Positions 1 to 11,973 of a stretch of 64,000 nucleotides of DNA are shown here, piece after piece. Origin of the DNA: Mauremys mutica (taxonomy: Eukaryota; Chordata; Testudines; Geoemydidae); assembly GCF_020497125.1 (NCBI RefSeq), contig NC_059084.1, positions 11,249,501 through 11,313,500 of the forward strand, written 5' to 3'. How positions within the stretch are numbered: the first letter of the stretch is position 1; every line of letters begins with the position of its first letter. The notes below the pieces were generated by a model. The model saw only the letters and a list, made by a program, of their open reading frames with translations, was not told the DNA's origin and did no database searches. The position numbers and the translations under genes were made by a program.

Positions 1-664
1 TATAGTTGCTCCAGAGAAGGAGTGGAACTGGTTTAGAAGGTTGGAAAGGGAGATATTCGTAAGAATATTTTCATCTTTTATCTTAAGAATGTGCTAAAAT
101 TTGTTTACAACTTCATTGTGTCTTTCTTGCTAATAAAATATATTTGAATTAATTGGATGGAAAGCTGACATATCACCTGGGGCTTTAGTGAGCCATATGT
201 CACAAATAGTGGTGCTTCCGGAAATTTGAGGTTTTATTGAATCTAAATCAGCTTCTTTTTAATAGAAAGCAAATGGTAAAATACTCTCCATATTCTAACT
301 GCTAGACTTGGTCTAAATCTGAACATGCAAGTTTGTACCACAGTTAAGAATTTTACAAGAATCATATTTTAAATTTTATTCAATTTGTAATAAGATCTTT
401 CACGGATACTGTTTATTAACTTGGTAGGAATCAACTTGCTAATATGTTCAAGGTCCAGAAAGCTAGCCAATCAGTATCTGCAATGATGGATCTTAGTTCT
501 TATTTCCTGCATTTTTTAATTCACTATCCTCCAATTCCTAGATAGTTTTAGTAAATATAAAAAGGATCGTACTTCTAGTATCTGTAATGGGAAATATGTA
601 GGCCTTTTGACAAACACAATGACTTTCCAAAAATTTTTTTTATATTTGTTTTGTTTTTTTGTAG
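1..664. other. No gene seen; possible last intron of a plus-strand gene
   Basis: AT-rich sequence with no recognisable repeat. The last 30 bases form a T-rich tract ending in TAG at 662-664, which reads as a good 3' splice acceptor. If the exon proposed just downstream is real, this stretch is the 3' part of an intron. Confidence 0.3.
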
Positions 665-753
665 ATGTTATTTATCACGGACAGCAAACTTTTACTGGAA
701 GCTTTGAGAAAGAAAGGACTCAACATACTTTATGGTTATATGTGGGAACCTGA
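665..753 (+). CDS. Candidate 3'-terminal coding exon, gene not recognised
   Basis: A pyrimidine tract (about 637-661) and an AG at 663-664 give a convincing splice acceptor. In the frame whose first full codon is at 667, 28 sense codons follow and end with TGA at 751-753. The peptide is protein-like: it contains HGQQTFTGSF, then a charged KER segment, and finishes WLYVGT. An AATAAA lies 123 bases after the stop, so acceptor, short coding tail, short 3' UTR and poly(A) signal are in the expected order. I do not recognise the family. A different frame starting at ATG 665 stays open for 71 codons, but it runs across the AT-rich presumed UTR and looks random. The tail is short enough that chance is possible. 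Seen: splice-like site, stop and poly(A) signal. Inferred: exon identity. Confidence 0.3.
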
Positions 754-875
754 GAAAATATTTACAGCTTGCAAAAAGTTCACTATGTTCCAGTATATTA
801 ATATTTTTGGCCCTCAATCAATTTTTCAGTACAGTTTTTCTTCTTGCAGTTGCTTTATAAAACATTTCAACAACA

Positions 876-881
876 AATAAA
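876..881 (+). promoter_or_regulatory. AATAAA poly(A) signal of the candidate terminal exon
   Basis: A canonical AATAAA lies 123 bases after the proposed stop at 751-753. Cleavage would fall near 896-905, with T/GT-rich sequence at about 920-950 as a possible downstream element. AATAAA is frequent by chance in AT-rich DNA, so it counts only together with the upstream acceptor and stop. Confidence 0.3.
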
Positions 882-900
882 GCCAACTGGCTCTTTTCAC

Positions 901-3164
901 TAATGTGCTTAAATAGTTTTCCTCCTTTTTGTCTGAAAACGGTTTTGTGCAATGAATTGTTAAAGCCTAATGTAGCTTTTTCAAGCCATGCAAGAGGTTT
1001 TTATTCATTCTGTAAAATGAATGCAGGGACGGTGTAAAACTAAATTTACCAGTTTACAAGCAACATATTTGACTGTTTAACTGCCAAGTTATTTTTTTCC
1101 TAGGGCAAGGGATCTAATGGCCTTGAATACCAACAGACTGTAAACACCTTCAGTAGTCATTTTAGATGTACAAAAGAACTTTTATTTGTTTAGCAGAAAA
1201 ATAAGCAGCACTCTGTATACCCAAAATAGCAGTTATAATTGCTCTTTGGGGTCTCCAAAATCATTAAACTAACTAAAATACAACAGATATCTCACTTGCA
1301 CCTAGGTGTCTGATTCTATACTGTGTCTAATTATCAATTAGTTCAGCAATTAAATTGGTTGAGTCTCCAATCACACTCAGAAAAGGTTACTCATTGTCCT
1401 ATTTAATTAGCTCCTGCTGCTTAGTCACATTTATCTCCTGGAACCCTCTTAATGTAGTCTATGCCACTGTATGGGCGAAAAATAATCTGTTAATGAAAAC
1501 AACCAAAATCAGAACTTAAATTCTAATGCACAGTAAAGGAATTGCTTTAATTCTTTGTCATATGGAATGAAACTTCATATTTGACTATTAATACTAAATT
1601 ATAGCAAAACAATTTTCTTGCCACTATTATTGAATGGAATCAGAGTTTTCGGATATGAGAAAGCAGATGTAAAACATGATTATAGGTTTTAGGACTTTTA
1701 TAATATCCACATTTTAAAAAAAATCCTCTCCTTTACATACATTCCCCCCCCCCAAGACTATGCAAAAGTGTATGTGTACTTGTGAACACAATTCTAAAAA
1801 GCTGGGAGTGATTGTCTTCAAGATCTGAAATCCATTTATAATGTTTATCCCTAAATTGATGCAAACATATTGTATTTGATGCTTTGTATAGTATTCATTG
1901 GGGAAAAGAATCTGAACTCATACACAGGAGCTTTCTGTGAGATAATCTGTTCACTGAAGTTATTGCCATGATCAGGGTTTATCTTATATGGACTCTATAT
2001 AAGTAGCCCATAAGTACTGTTTATGAGTGTTTTCACTTCCACCCAAGTGAACTGAGATAGATGATTATATTGTATACCTTACACTCAAGTAGTATAGATA
2101 TAGGCATAAAGGACTTTTCATTTTATTGGACTCTAAAGTATCTATTCTGTTGTTTTCAACTTCAGTTACAAAATGGAGCTTCTTATTTATAGCTAAGGTT
2201 AGGTTCCCAGTGCCAATATTATACCATATCATCAACTGAAGAGTTTTTACAACACTTGCTATCCTTGCCAGTAGAGACAAGGGTGTTACTATGGATGGCT
2301 TTCATCAGAGGTTAGTAATGTGAAAGAAAAGTTGTTGTTGTTATAAAAGGAACTTTTGAGGGGCTTTATATTTTGCTAGCTCTTAGTCCGTCAGTACTTT
2401 GAATTGTTCAGGAAAAAGTGAAGTGGCAATTATAGGCTAGATTTTTGGCCCCTGTTCTAGTTGCTTTGTGCTGTGCAAGCTGGAATACTGCCTTAAAGGG
2501 GCAGCTGAGAATCCCCTTATATAGGGGAAGCCTTGGGTGTTGTAAAGATGATGTAGCTGTTTTACTCTCTCCACAAGTGTAGGTGGTATGTTGGGAGTAG
2601 GGAGGGGGTCTGTTGAGGGCAGGTGAACATGGGACTAGAGCTCACAGTGCTCTCGTGGATCCTGGTCTGGCAGAATAGTTGCTGTGAAACTGTCCCACCT
2701 AGTGCAATTTAGAGAAGCTCTTAGACCATAAATTACACGAGGAATGGTTTCAGCTCTTGGCAGATCCAGGATTGGAGCAGTATAAAGGTGGCTTAGAGAC
2801 ATCCTCCTCATCCATCCCCATTTTTCATGACAAAATTGTATGTGCTTCCTGACCTACTGTGCTAACTCACATATATATTGTGAACAAAATCCTAAAAATG
2901 AAAATATATGAGAATATTTTTCATCTCAACAGCCTAGAATTGCTCAAGGTAGGAAGCATGTGTCACTAAGAAAAAGCTTGAATTATATGTTTGTCTTTAA
3001 CTGACATTTTTGAAACACACAATAGTAATTCTAAAACTCTGTTACGGTATAGGAGGTACGTTTTATACAGAGAGGTAGGACTTGTGTACAATAGTTCTCT
3101 CTCTCTCTCTCTGGCTCTATATATCATCAGTCCAGGGGTCAGACATTTTTAATTTTTTAAAGGC
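901..3164. other. No gene or clear repeat seen
   Basis: AT-rich single-copy-looking DNA. A run of ten C at 1744-1753 and a (TC)n run at 3096-3112 are the only simple repeats of note. No open frame here looks like protein. Confidence 0.5.
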
Positions 3165-3356
3165 CTCCATTTCAAACTATAAAGTTAGGCACTTCAATGT
3201 ATATGTAGGCACCTAAAAAGCGGCTTGATTTTTAGACACGTTGAACATCCCCACTGAAGTCTGTGGGAGCTGTGGGTGTTTCTGAAAATCAGGCACCTTA
3301 TTCTGGTGCCAAAATATACATTTAAGTGTCTACTTTTAGGCAACCACATTTCAGAG
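3165..3356. repeat. Foldback (palindromic) MITE-like element
   Basis: Nested inverted arms are readable. TAGGCACTTCAATGTATATG at about 3186-3205 pairs with the ATATACATTTAAGTGTCTA stretch at about 3314-3332. Inside these, GATTTTTAGACAC pairs with TGTTTCTGAAAATC around a CCACTGAAGTCTGTGGGAG centre near 3251-3269. Outer AT-rich arms (CATTTCAAAC / CCACATTTC) extend the palindrome. There is no coding capacity. The centre belongs to a foldback theme seen about ten times in this window. Confidence 0.6.
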
Positions 3357-3544
3357 TGTTTACCATTGGCAATTCTGTGCCTGTTGCTGTGATATTGTTT
3401 GGGTGGCTAACAGTGTAGGAGCCTAAGAGAAGAGACTGTACACGTGACTTCAGCCTGTTTTACTAACGTTTTAACATTACTGTTTCAATTTAGGTACCTT
3501 AAATGGTGCAGTACTTTGTTATGATTACTATGATTTCTCCCAAA

Positions 3545-3592
3545 TGTCTGTTAGTCTATAAGGTGCCACAAGACTCTTTGCTGCTTTTATGA
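3545..3592 (+). mobile_element. Penelope-like terminal-repeat fragment (short)
   Basis: The segment reads TCTGTTAGTCTATAAGGTGC and continues into CACAAGACTCTTTGCTGCTT. It matches the middle of the fuller copy at 3880-4056 almost base for base. It is a truncated relic with neither end preserved. Confidence 0.6.
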
Positions 3593-3879
3593 TTTCTTTG
3601 AAGTAGACAAAATTCTATTGATGTTATAGACCGGTGGCGCCACTCCAGTATAAGCTGCTAAGATCTGTCATGTCATGAATACATTAATTAAAGCATGGAA
3701 TATCCATTTTAACAATGGTCTCAGTGGTGTTGTTGGAACCATTAAAGTTTATGGTAACATTTGGAGCTGTCACCATCTTAATGTGACTGTAATGATTCCA
3801 TTGCTTTGAACAACGTTGTCTTCACTTTCTCAGTGATCGACTGTTCTTTTTTTTTTTGCTATCTCTAGCTTGCTTCTTG

Positions 3880-4056
3880 CTTGCTTATATATACACTCCT
3901 GCCCCTGGAAATTTCCACTGCTTGCATCCGAAGAAGTGGGTATTCACCCACGAAAGCTCATGCTGCAAAACATCTGTTAGTCTATAAGGTGCCACAGGAT
4001 TCTTTGCTGCTTCTACAGAACCAGACTAACACGGCTACCCCTCTGATACTTGTTCT
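3880..4056 (+). mobile_element. Penelope-like element terminal repeat (PLTR fragment)
   Basis: The plus-strand order is CCGAAGAAG, a stem GTGGGT-ATTC-ACCCAC (3936-3951), GAAAGCTCATGC, then GTTAGTCTATAAGGTGCCAC, and finally CAGACTAACACGGCTACCCC near 4022-4041. From memory, this repeat in turtles and lizards flanks Penelope-like retroelements whose protein ends in a GIY-YIG nuclease domain; none of that protein is present here. It is the same family as 3545-3592 and 5150-5425, and a relative of the hairpins at 24158 and 29961, which share the terminal ACGGCTAC block. The hammerhead-like core at 3928-3957 is discussed as a finding. Confidence 0.7.
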
Positions 4057-5149
4057 TTTTCTGTCCATCAAATGACACTGACAACAGCAGTCTTTTGTGG
4101 GCTTTGATGCTGCTGAAGCTGGAATAATTTTAAATATAATTTGGACATTTGTTAATAACTCTTGCAATTTCCATGGATACTTCAGAGGTCACAGTGGCAT
4201 ACTAGATTTTGGCTCTTACCCCTAGAGGGGTACACATATCTATAATCTGGCTGACAGAATATCCATGTGTAGCACCCCAAAGAAGATTATTTCTTCCAAC
4301 AGTTTAGGGGACTCTGCATACATGGCCCTTTGCATGAAAGCATGACCCTTGACTCTTCAACCCTAACCTTGAACACGGTTCCCAGATTATGTGGCAAAGA
4401 GCCTGCATAATGTCTTTCACTGAGATTTGAAGGAAGACAGAATATGGGCAGCCAACTTCCAGCCTGTGCTTGGCGAGGATTATTTTTCTCTGTGCTTAAA
4501 GGCAACACTTATAAGAATATTGCTCATACATGCTAGAGTACCTAGGCATAAAAGCATGAATTAAGGATGAAGTGAGACGATTTAACTATGAATTTGTTGA
4601 ATTATATGGTTTGAAATCAAACTCTTAATGTTATTTTAAAGTAGTTTTCTGTGTCTCATACAGTGCACGTTTCAAATCAGGAGAGAGTTACCTTTTTGTG
4701 TGTGTGTGTTAGTCAGGGAGTCTAAGACATTTTAATAGCTTTCATATTCCACTCTTCAAATATATTATTGCAGCACAATAGTTTCTTTGCATGAGAATTG
4801 CTTAAATGATTCAAAATGGATTGAAAAATATATTTCAGGTTTTAATTTTATGCACAGAACTTTAATGAGCAGTGCCCCTTAGAGACTTGCTGTCAGTTTA
4901 ACATATTCACAATAATCTCAACACAGATGTTATTCCATCTAAATCCTTTTAGAGGGAAGAAACTGGTAATTTTTCCTTGGAGGATGTCAGAAAATATATT
5001 ATTGTTGAAATTACATCTTGATCCCAGAATGCTATGTAAAATATCATTGCTAGGAAGAATAAATAGCACTTTGTTTCTGAAGTAATATGCATGTGAAACT
5101 TTTTCTGAGTCTCCTGTAAACGTAAAAACAAGTGATCTTCGTTTTAAGA
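4057..5149. other. No gene or dated repeat seen
   Basis: AT-rich sequence with a short TG repeat near 4697-4709. Open frames on the minus strand (for example 4893-5183) have no recognisable composition and run into the neighbouring repeat. Confidence 0.4.
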
Positions 5150-5425
5150 ACAGGAGTACTTGTGGCACCTTAAAGACTAACAAATTTATTGAAGCATGAG
5201 CTTTCGTGAGCTACAGCTCACTTCTTCGGATGCATAGAATGGAACACACAGACAGGAGATATTTATACATACAGAGAACATGAAATGGTGGAAGTATGCA
5301 TACCAACAGGAAGAGTCTAATCAATTGAGATGAGCTATCGTCAGCAGGAGGAAAAAAACTGTTTGAAGTGATAATTAAGATGGCCCATAGAAGGTGTGAG
5401 GAGAACTTAACATCGTTTTGTTAGT
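5150..5425 (-). mobile_element. Penelope-like element terminal repeat, inverted orientation
   Basis: Read on the minus strand, this copy has CCGAAGAAG, a stem GTGAGC-TGTA-GCTCAC, GAAAGCTCATGC, ATAAATTTGTTAGTCTTTAA and GGTGCCACAAGTACTCCTG. On the plus strand it continues leftwards into element sequence (ATGAGCTATCGTCAGCAGGA near 5330), as in longer turtle copies. It lies opposite to the fragment at 3880-4056, about 1.1 kb away. It is non-coding and truncated at the 'CGGCTAC' end. Confidence 0.65.
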
Positions 5426-5765
5426 CTCATGCTGTTTTGCTTCCCTTATGGATGATCATAGGCAGTGATGGATTTCAGCATCTAATTTTCTTCTAATTTA
5501 AGGAAATATTTGTTATTAGCTTCAGATTTTCCTACACACAAATGGCACCTGTAGCATGGTGAAGTTATCATCAGCCCTGTCTGTCTAGCTATATCTCACC
5601 GGGCATACTTTGAGCAAGTAAATTAGAAATATTTGATAAAAATGAAACTCTAAATTACAATTTTTTTGTTGCAAGCAATTAAAATTTATTTCCTCTGGAA
5701 CACATGAACAAATACACTTCAGTCCGGTCCTGAGCCCTGGGATATATGGTGTTCTCTTTCCACAC
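5426..5765. other. Unassigned AT-rich spacer
   Basis: No repeat or coding signal that I can support. It ends where the antisense CR1 begins. Confidence 0.35.
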
Positions 5766-6128
5766 AGAACATAAGAATGACCACACTGGGTCAGACTAGT
5801 GGTCCATCTATCCCAGTATCCTGTCTTCTGTCCTCCATAAACTTATCTAATTCTTTTTTGAAGGCATTTATACTTTTGGCCTTCACAACTTCCCATGGCA
5901 ATGAGTTCTACAGGTTGACTGTGTTGTGTGAAGAAGTACTTCCTTTTGTTTATTTTAAACATGCTGTCTGTTATGCTTATCGGGCAACCTCTGATCCTTG
6001 TGTTATGTGAAGGGGTAAATAACACTTCCTTATTCACTTTCTCCATTCCATTCATAATTTTATAGACCTCTATCATATTACCCCCATGTCATCTCTTTTC
6101 TAAAACAAATAGCCCCTGCATTTTAAAT

Positions 6129-6993
<865 letters not shown>

Positions 6994-7432
6994 TTAATGA
7001 AATCCGTTTGTTACTTTTCAGTCAGCTTCAGACTTCACTATCTTGAGTAATGTTGTGTTGCCTGAAAATGTTGCCACCTCACTGTTCCCTCCCTTTTCCA
7101 GATCATTTATCAATATGTTGAACAGCACAGGTCCCAGTAAGGATCCTTGAGGGACCCCACTATTTACTGCTCTCCACTCTCCACTGTGACAACTTATCAC
7201 TTATTCCTACCCTTTTTTATCTTTTAACCAGTTACTTATCCAGGGGAGGACTTTCCCTGTCTGCTTAGTTTGCTTAAGAGCCTTTGGTGAGGGACCTTGT
7301 CAAAGGCTTTCTGAAAGTCCAAGTACACTATATCGACTGGATAACCCTTGTACACATGCTTGTTGCCACCCTCAAAGAATTCTGATAGATTGGTGAGACA
7401 TCCTACTCTGCTTGCTCTCTTACACATTAGTT

Positions 7433-8229
7433 TCTAAATAGCTTCCATTATATTGTATCAATGCAACTGTATTGTCTCCGTCAGCAGGGTTGGAGAATGA
7501 GGTTGAAGTCAATGGTGTTACAAAGGTAGTACAGGACAGAATTTAGTCTTCTGAGACTGGACCAAGATATCCCTGTTTCTGGAATCTTAATATTGGTAGA
7601 ACTCTTGTTGCTTCACTTTAGATGACACACATGTTGATGTGGGGTTGGCTCCAGTGGAGAGGCTTTATCTTACCTGTCTAATGTATTTTAGGGCTTACTG
7701 TAGTGCCCATCACTGCAGTAACAAAAGGCTAGATCAACAAAGGGACTTAGGCATTGCAAAAGAGGCACTTAGGGATAGATCCACAAATGAACCTCAGAGA
7801 CTAAGTGCTGCGCAGGTAAATTAGAACAGCATTATGTGGGGTCCATGGTGGACTTCATGGAGTATTCTGGTCTTTACCCTTCCCTGATTCTGGGAAGCTC
7901 TCCTAGGGCTCTGTGTATATATGCACACAGACAATTGTTAATGAATTGTTGACTGTGGAGCCCATAATGCTTCACCATCTCTACAAGTGGTCTGATGTAG
8001 ATACTGAAAAGATTGGTGGGGACAGGTGTTGGACTCTATGGGGGTTGGAGGGTGGGTGGATAGCAGAGGTAAAAAAAAAGGGCCTGGGGATGGGAGGGCA
8101 CATTTTACCTGTCTTTGCTAAAAGCAGAGGGAGAGCTCCCCCTTCTCCTTGGCTGTGTGGTGAAGTTCCCTCTCCTGTTTCAAACTACTGCTGTTGGGAA
8201 AGATGAGCAGTTGCCCACAACAATTCTCT
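7433..8229. other. Spacer with faint foldback remnants
   Basis: A segment at about 7738-7815 contains GGGACTTAGGCATT and GATCCACAAATG, the same theme as the foldback at 48746-49310, but too decayed to delimit. TTGAAGTCAATGGTG near 7502-7516 resembles the centres of the foldback family. No gene is seen. Confidence 0.35.
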
Positions 8230-8660
8230 TTGTATTGTTGAGAGTAATCAAGATTTCAGACATTGTAGTTTTGTGTCATCTATTCCAGCTATGATGAGCA
8301 AGCAGGGTCAGCAAAACCTCATGGGGAACTGTGTTAAAAGCTTCAGATAGGTCAAGAAATATGAGCATTAAAACTGAGTCCTCTATCCATTTCAATAAGG
8401 AGGTCATCCATTAGTGCTACTAAGGCTGTCTCCACGACACATCCCAGCCTGAAGCTTGGTAGTAAAGCGTCCAGATGTCAGTGGATGTCACACGTTGTTG
8501 GAACTTGGCTGTTACTACTTTTTGAATGTTCTGAATCATTTTGCCTGGAAATTGGAGGTTGGAGAGGATTTCTGTATAGGATTTTGACCTTCTGAGGACA
8601 GGACAGATTATTATGCTTTCTAAGGATGTTGGCAGATTCACTTGGAAGGAAGTTTTGATT
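8230..8660 (-). pseudogene. L2-like LINE reverse-transcriptase relic
   Basis: On the minus strand, frame-shifted pieces give SNLQFPGKMIQNIQKVV (near 8560-8510), then DDLLIEMDRG (near 8407-8378) and, one frame over, LIFLDLSEAFNTVPHEVLL (near 8370-8315). These line up with the SNLPFLxKxxExxV, DDLLxxxDxG and LDLSxAFDTVDHxxLL blocks of L2-clade reverse transcriptases. Several stops and frame changes make it a dead fragment. It is distinct from the CR1 next to it and has no preserved ends. Confidence 0.7.
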
Positions 8661-11099
8661 CATTTCAAAGCAGTGGGCACAGTTTTCTTTGCTGGCTTTC
8701 TCCAGCCAGCGAGGGCCACTGGTTTGTTTCACATTTAGTGGCTAGGATATTTCTCAGGACTTCTTGTGCTCTCTTCACGTGTGGACAGAGCCAACCTCAA
8801 TAAGCAACAGTGAGATGGTTAATGTCAGCAAGTCAGGTTTTGGGTTTTCTGTCTTGATGAGTTCATTTTGTTGATCTTTTCTGCAAAGCAGGATGAATGC
8901 TATTTACAGTGGTCAAAGCTTGAGTTTTATTACACAATCTGGGATTATTAGCTGCTTACTAAGAGGAATGTAGCACTTCTAACTGATGGTTGCAGTTGTG
9001 ATGGTGGAAGAACAAAGAGTTCTATTTGCTTCCTTTACTCTGTCATGGTGCAGTGCTAGCAGAAGGCCTTCCTTGGTGGTGAATGGATTCAAAGTGCATT
9101 TTGCTTCATTTGCATTCTATAGTTTTGTCTATGCACCTCAGTTTTTTGATAAGCCACTATGATTTTCATGGTTAGATCAGGACGAAGAGATGACTTGCAT
9201 GCAAATCACTGAATGTACTGAAGCAGATATTTTCATGAGAAATGGCTGTTCCTTGCTGCTGAGACTGCTTAGAGGAAACAACTGTTAACTCTACGATATA
9301 AGAATGAAACAGGTGAAAAAAGCATAAGAACATGCACAAAGGTGGCTCAGATGAAATTGTCCAAATGTAAATGTCAGTCTAAACAGAATACATTTTATTT
9401 AATATTAACGTGAGTCAGAATCCTACTCAAATGTAAAGATAACTCGTATAATCCTACCACTAAATTTTTCAAGCCGGTGATAAAATTTTTATTAGTTGAA
9501 CTTGTAAATGTAATATTTTGACATGTATTTAAATATTTAAAGAAATTTGTTCTAGATACTCAAATATAAAATATTCTTATGCATTTTTAAAGAGCAAAGA
9601 GTACAATAATTTGCCACTGTCATCTGAGGTTGTTTTAAGTGTGCATTAATGACCTCTAGGATATACATCACAAGCTTCATGCTCACTAAATTATAGAGCT
9701 TGGGAGCTTTGCCATTGTTGGTCAGGCTCTGTTTTTTTTTTGTTTACATGAATTTTTAAGCATGTCATTGGCAAGATTTGTAGATCTGAAAGTTTAGACA
9801 AGAATGAACGATATACCTGCAGCTCATGGAGGCATAGTAATTATTTCTAATCACATCTGAAAACACTTGTTTCAGAGAAAGACTACCAAAAAATGTGGTA
9901 GTTTTTAGTTGCTTTCAAAAAATTATTTGTATTAACTTGGGTAAGATGAAGCATTTTAGATAAATAAACTTTTGATAAAATCACATATGGTAAGGTACAG
10001 ATCCTCAATATCATAACTGAATTGGGTGGTTTTAAAAAAAAACACATGGAAATGACAATTTCAAAAGAGATTGATTGGCTTAATTTTTAGTAACTTCATT
10101 AGTTTTGTGTTTGGATGCATTTTACAGTCTATTGTAAGTCCTGTTCAGTGGATATATTTTTACTTTTTTGGTATTCTTAAAGGTCCCCAGCAGAGAAAAC
10201 AGGATACATAATGCTCGAGTATCTCTGTGTATTTGCTAATGAACACTGGGAAAGATAAGCACAGCCTGAGAATATCACACATTTCCTGCTCTCCTGAGTG
10301 CTCTTGAGTATTAAAAAAAATCTCCCAACATGCTTAGAAACAAGTTCCCTAATTAAGTGCTTTCTTTTTAAGGCAAGAGAGAAGGTGGCTTTACTTTGTT
10401 GCAAAGTAAAGAAAGCCATGGGAAAGAAAAATAAAAAATTCATAGGAGGTGCAAAACCGCACACCAATTAGAATCATGGTCTCATTTTCTAACATGAGAT
10501 TCCCCCCTGAGAAACCAAGTTCAAAAGTAGCAGCAAAACATGATTAATCTGCACCCTATAGGAATACAGATGAGAACAAACTGTAAATGAGAGGAAAGTG
10601 AACCAACAAACAATTGGAAGCATAAATATTCCTGTATAAGATCGAAAAGAAAAGGGCTAAATGTTCCCTAAGGTTGAAGATAAGGTTGCTTTATGCTCCT
10701 CCTATACAGTCCCCTAGTACATAGATAAAATTGATATATTGCAACTGGAGGGAAAGCTCAGTTGTTTCTGGGGTCATTCTGCACAGCATTTCTTATTAAC
10801 GCTTATAATATCAGACTATTGGCCATATTCTTCTCTGCTATCCCACTGCAAAGCTGAATAGAATAGAATTTTCCCTTAGAAACTTAGATAAGCTCCCATG
10901 TGTTGAGCTCAGTGGAGTCAAATCTAGAATGAGGTAGTCATGTATACATCTTTGCATCTAAGTTAGGACAAAGCAATCCCTTTGCTGTGTCGTTAGTCAC
11001 TGGTATTCATGGAAATGTTAGAGGTCTGGGATGGCCTTAGATTTGTGAATCTGCTGGGGCTTAATAGTGGAGTTGACCTCTTATGACAGAAAACACATC
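8661..11099. other. No gene seen
   Basis: AT-rich DNA without repeats I can name. Short A/T runs occur (for example T9 near 9732 and A8 near 10313). The 96-codon minus-strand frame at 10177-10467 has no family features. Confidence 0.4.
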
Positions 11100-11973
11100 T
11101 GTGTCAACACCTTACACACTATTGTAATAATCTTTGTACAAAATATGCTTTGTGAGGTATCACTTGAAAACTCCTAATTTGCTGGTTATTATTGTCCTGA
11201 TAAAGTGTGTGTGGCAACTTTGTATGTGAACTAGTAAGTTTCCACTGTATGGTGTTAACAACGCATGTTCCAAACTGAGGTTGGCAAATAGGTGTGTCTC
11301 AAACAACGGAATGTGTGCTCTGTTTAATTTGCATTTAAACAGTAAACAGAGTCATCATGCAGGAAGGGAACTTCCAACAGGAAAAAGCAGCAGAGAAAAT
11401 CCCCTTTGTCTCTTGAATGCCAACTGGACATGTTTTCCAAAAGGGGGACTAACACTATAAAAAGGAAGGACAAACTCCCCAAGGCACCCCTCCTCCCTCC
11501 CTCTCTCCCTCTCTCTCTGTGCCATTGATTCACTGCACCAGAAAGGACAAAGAAAGCAGTCACTGAACTGGGGTACTGACCTATGAAGTTTGGTCAGTGA
11601 GACTTCTGAAAGCATGTGGTGAGAAAATTTTGCTTTGAGTTTAACATAGTTAAGTTAGGCACCAGTTGTATTTTATCTTTATTTTTCTCATAACCATTTC
11701 TGACTTTTATGCCTCAATTACTTGTACTCACTTAAAACCTATCTCTTTGTACTTAATATAATTGTTTTATCTAATCCAGTGTGTTTAAATTGAAGTGTTT
11801 GGGAAACTCCGTTTGGTGTGGCAAGTTATGTGCATATTATTATTATTGAAATGTCATGCACTTCGCAATAAATACAGCTTTGTGGGTCCATCCTGCAAGG
11901 TGCTGAAGTGCCCTCAGCTGCCGCCACAGCTTCAAGAGCCTGAATGCTGTTGAAAAGCATAGACCAGTCTGTG
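11100..11973 (+). mobile_element. LTR-like retroelement unit (probable solo LTR)
   Basis: The unit has the internal order of an LTR: a TATA-like box ACTATAAAAAGG at about 11454-11465, a CT-rich stretch (11490-11520), sequence resembling turtle LTR R/U5 regions (ACTTAAAACCTATCTCTTTG near 11730, ATCTAATCCAGTGTGTTTAA near 11770), and AATAAA at 11867-11872. ACATC occurs at both proposed borders (11095-11099 and 11974-11978). The start is TGTGTC, but the end reads CTGTG, not CA, so the right border is uncertain. No gag or pol is present. Confidence 0.5.
11456..11464 (+). promoter_or_regulatory. TATA-like box inside the LTR
   Basis: TATAAAAAG lies about 410 bp upstream of the AATAAA at 11867, the spacing expected for U3 promoter and R poly(A) signal in a long LTR. 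Activity cannot be judged from sequence. Confidence 0.35.

Noticed and set aside
665..880. 71-codon open frame starting with ATG at 665
   Set aside because: The ATG lies directly at the splice-like AG and the frame runs over the AT-rich presumed 3' UTR with Phe/Ile/Ser-rich random composition. The alternative frame ending at 753 is more protein-like.
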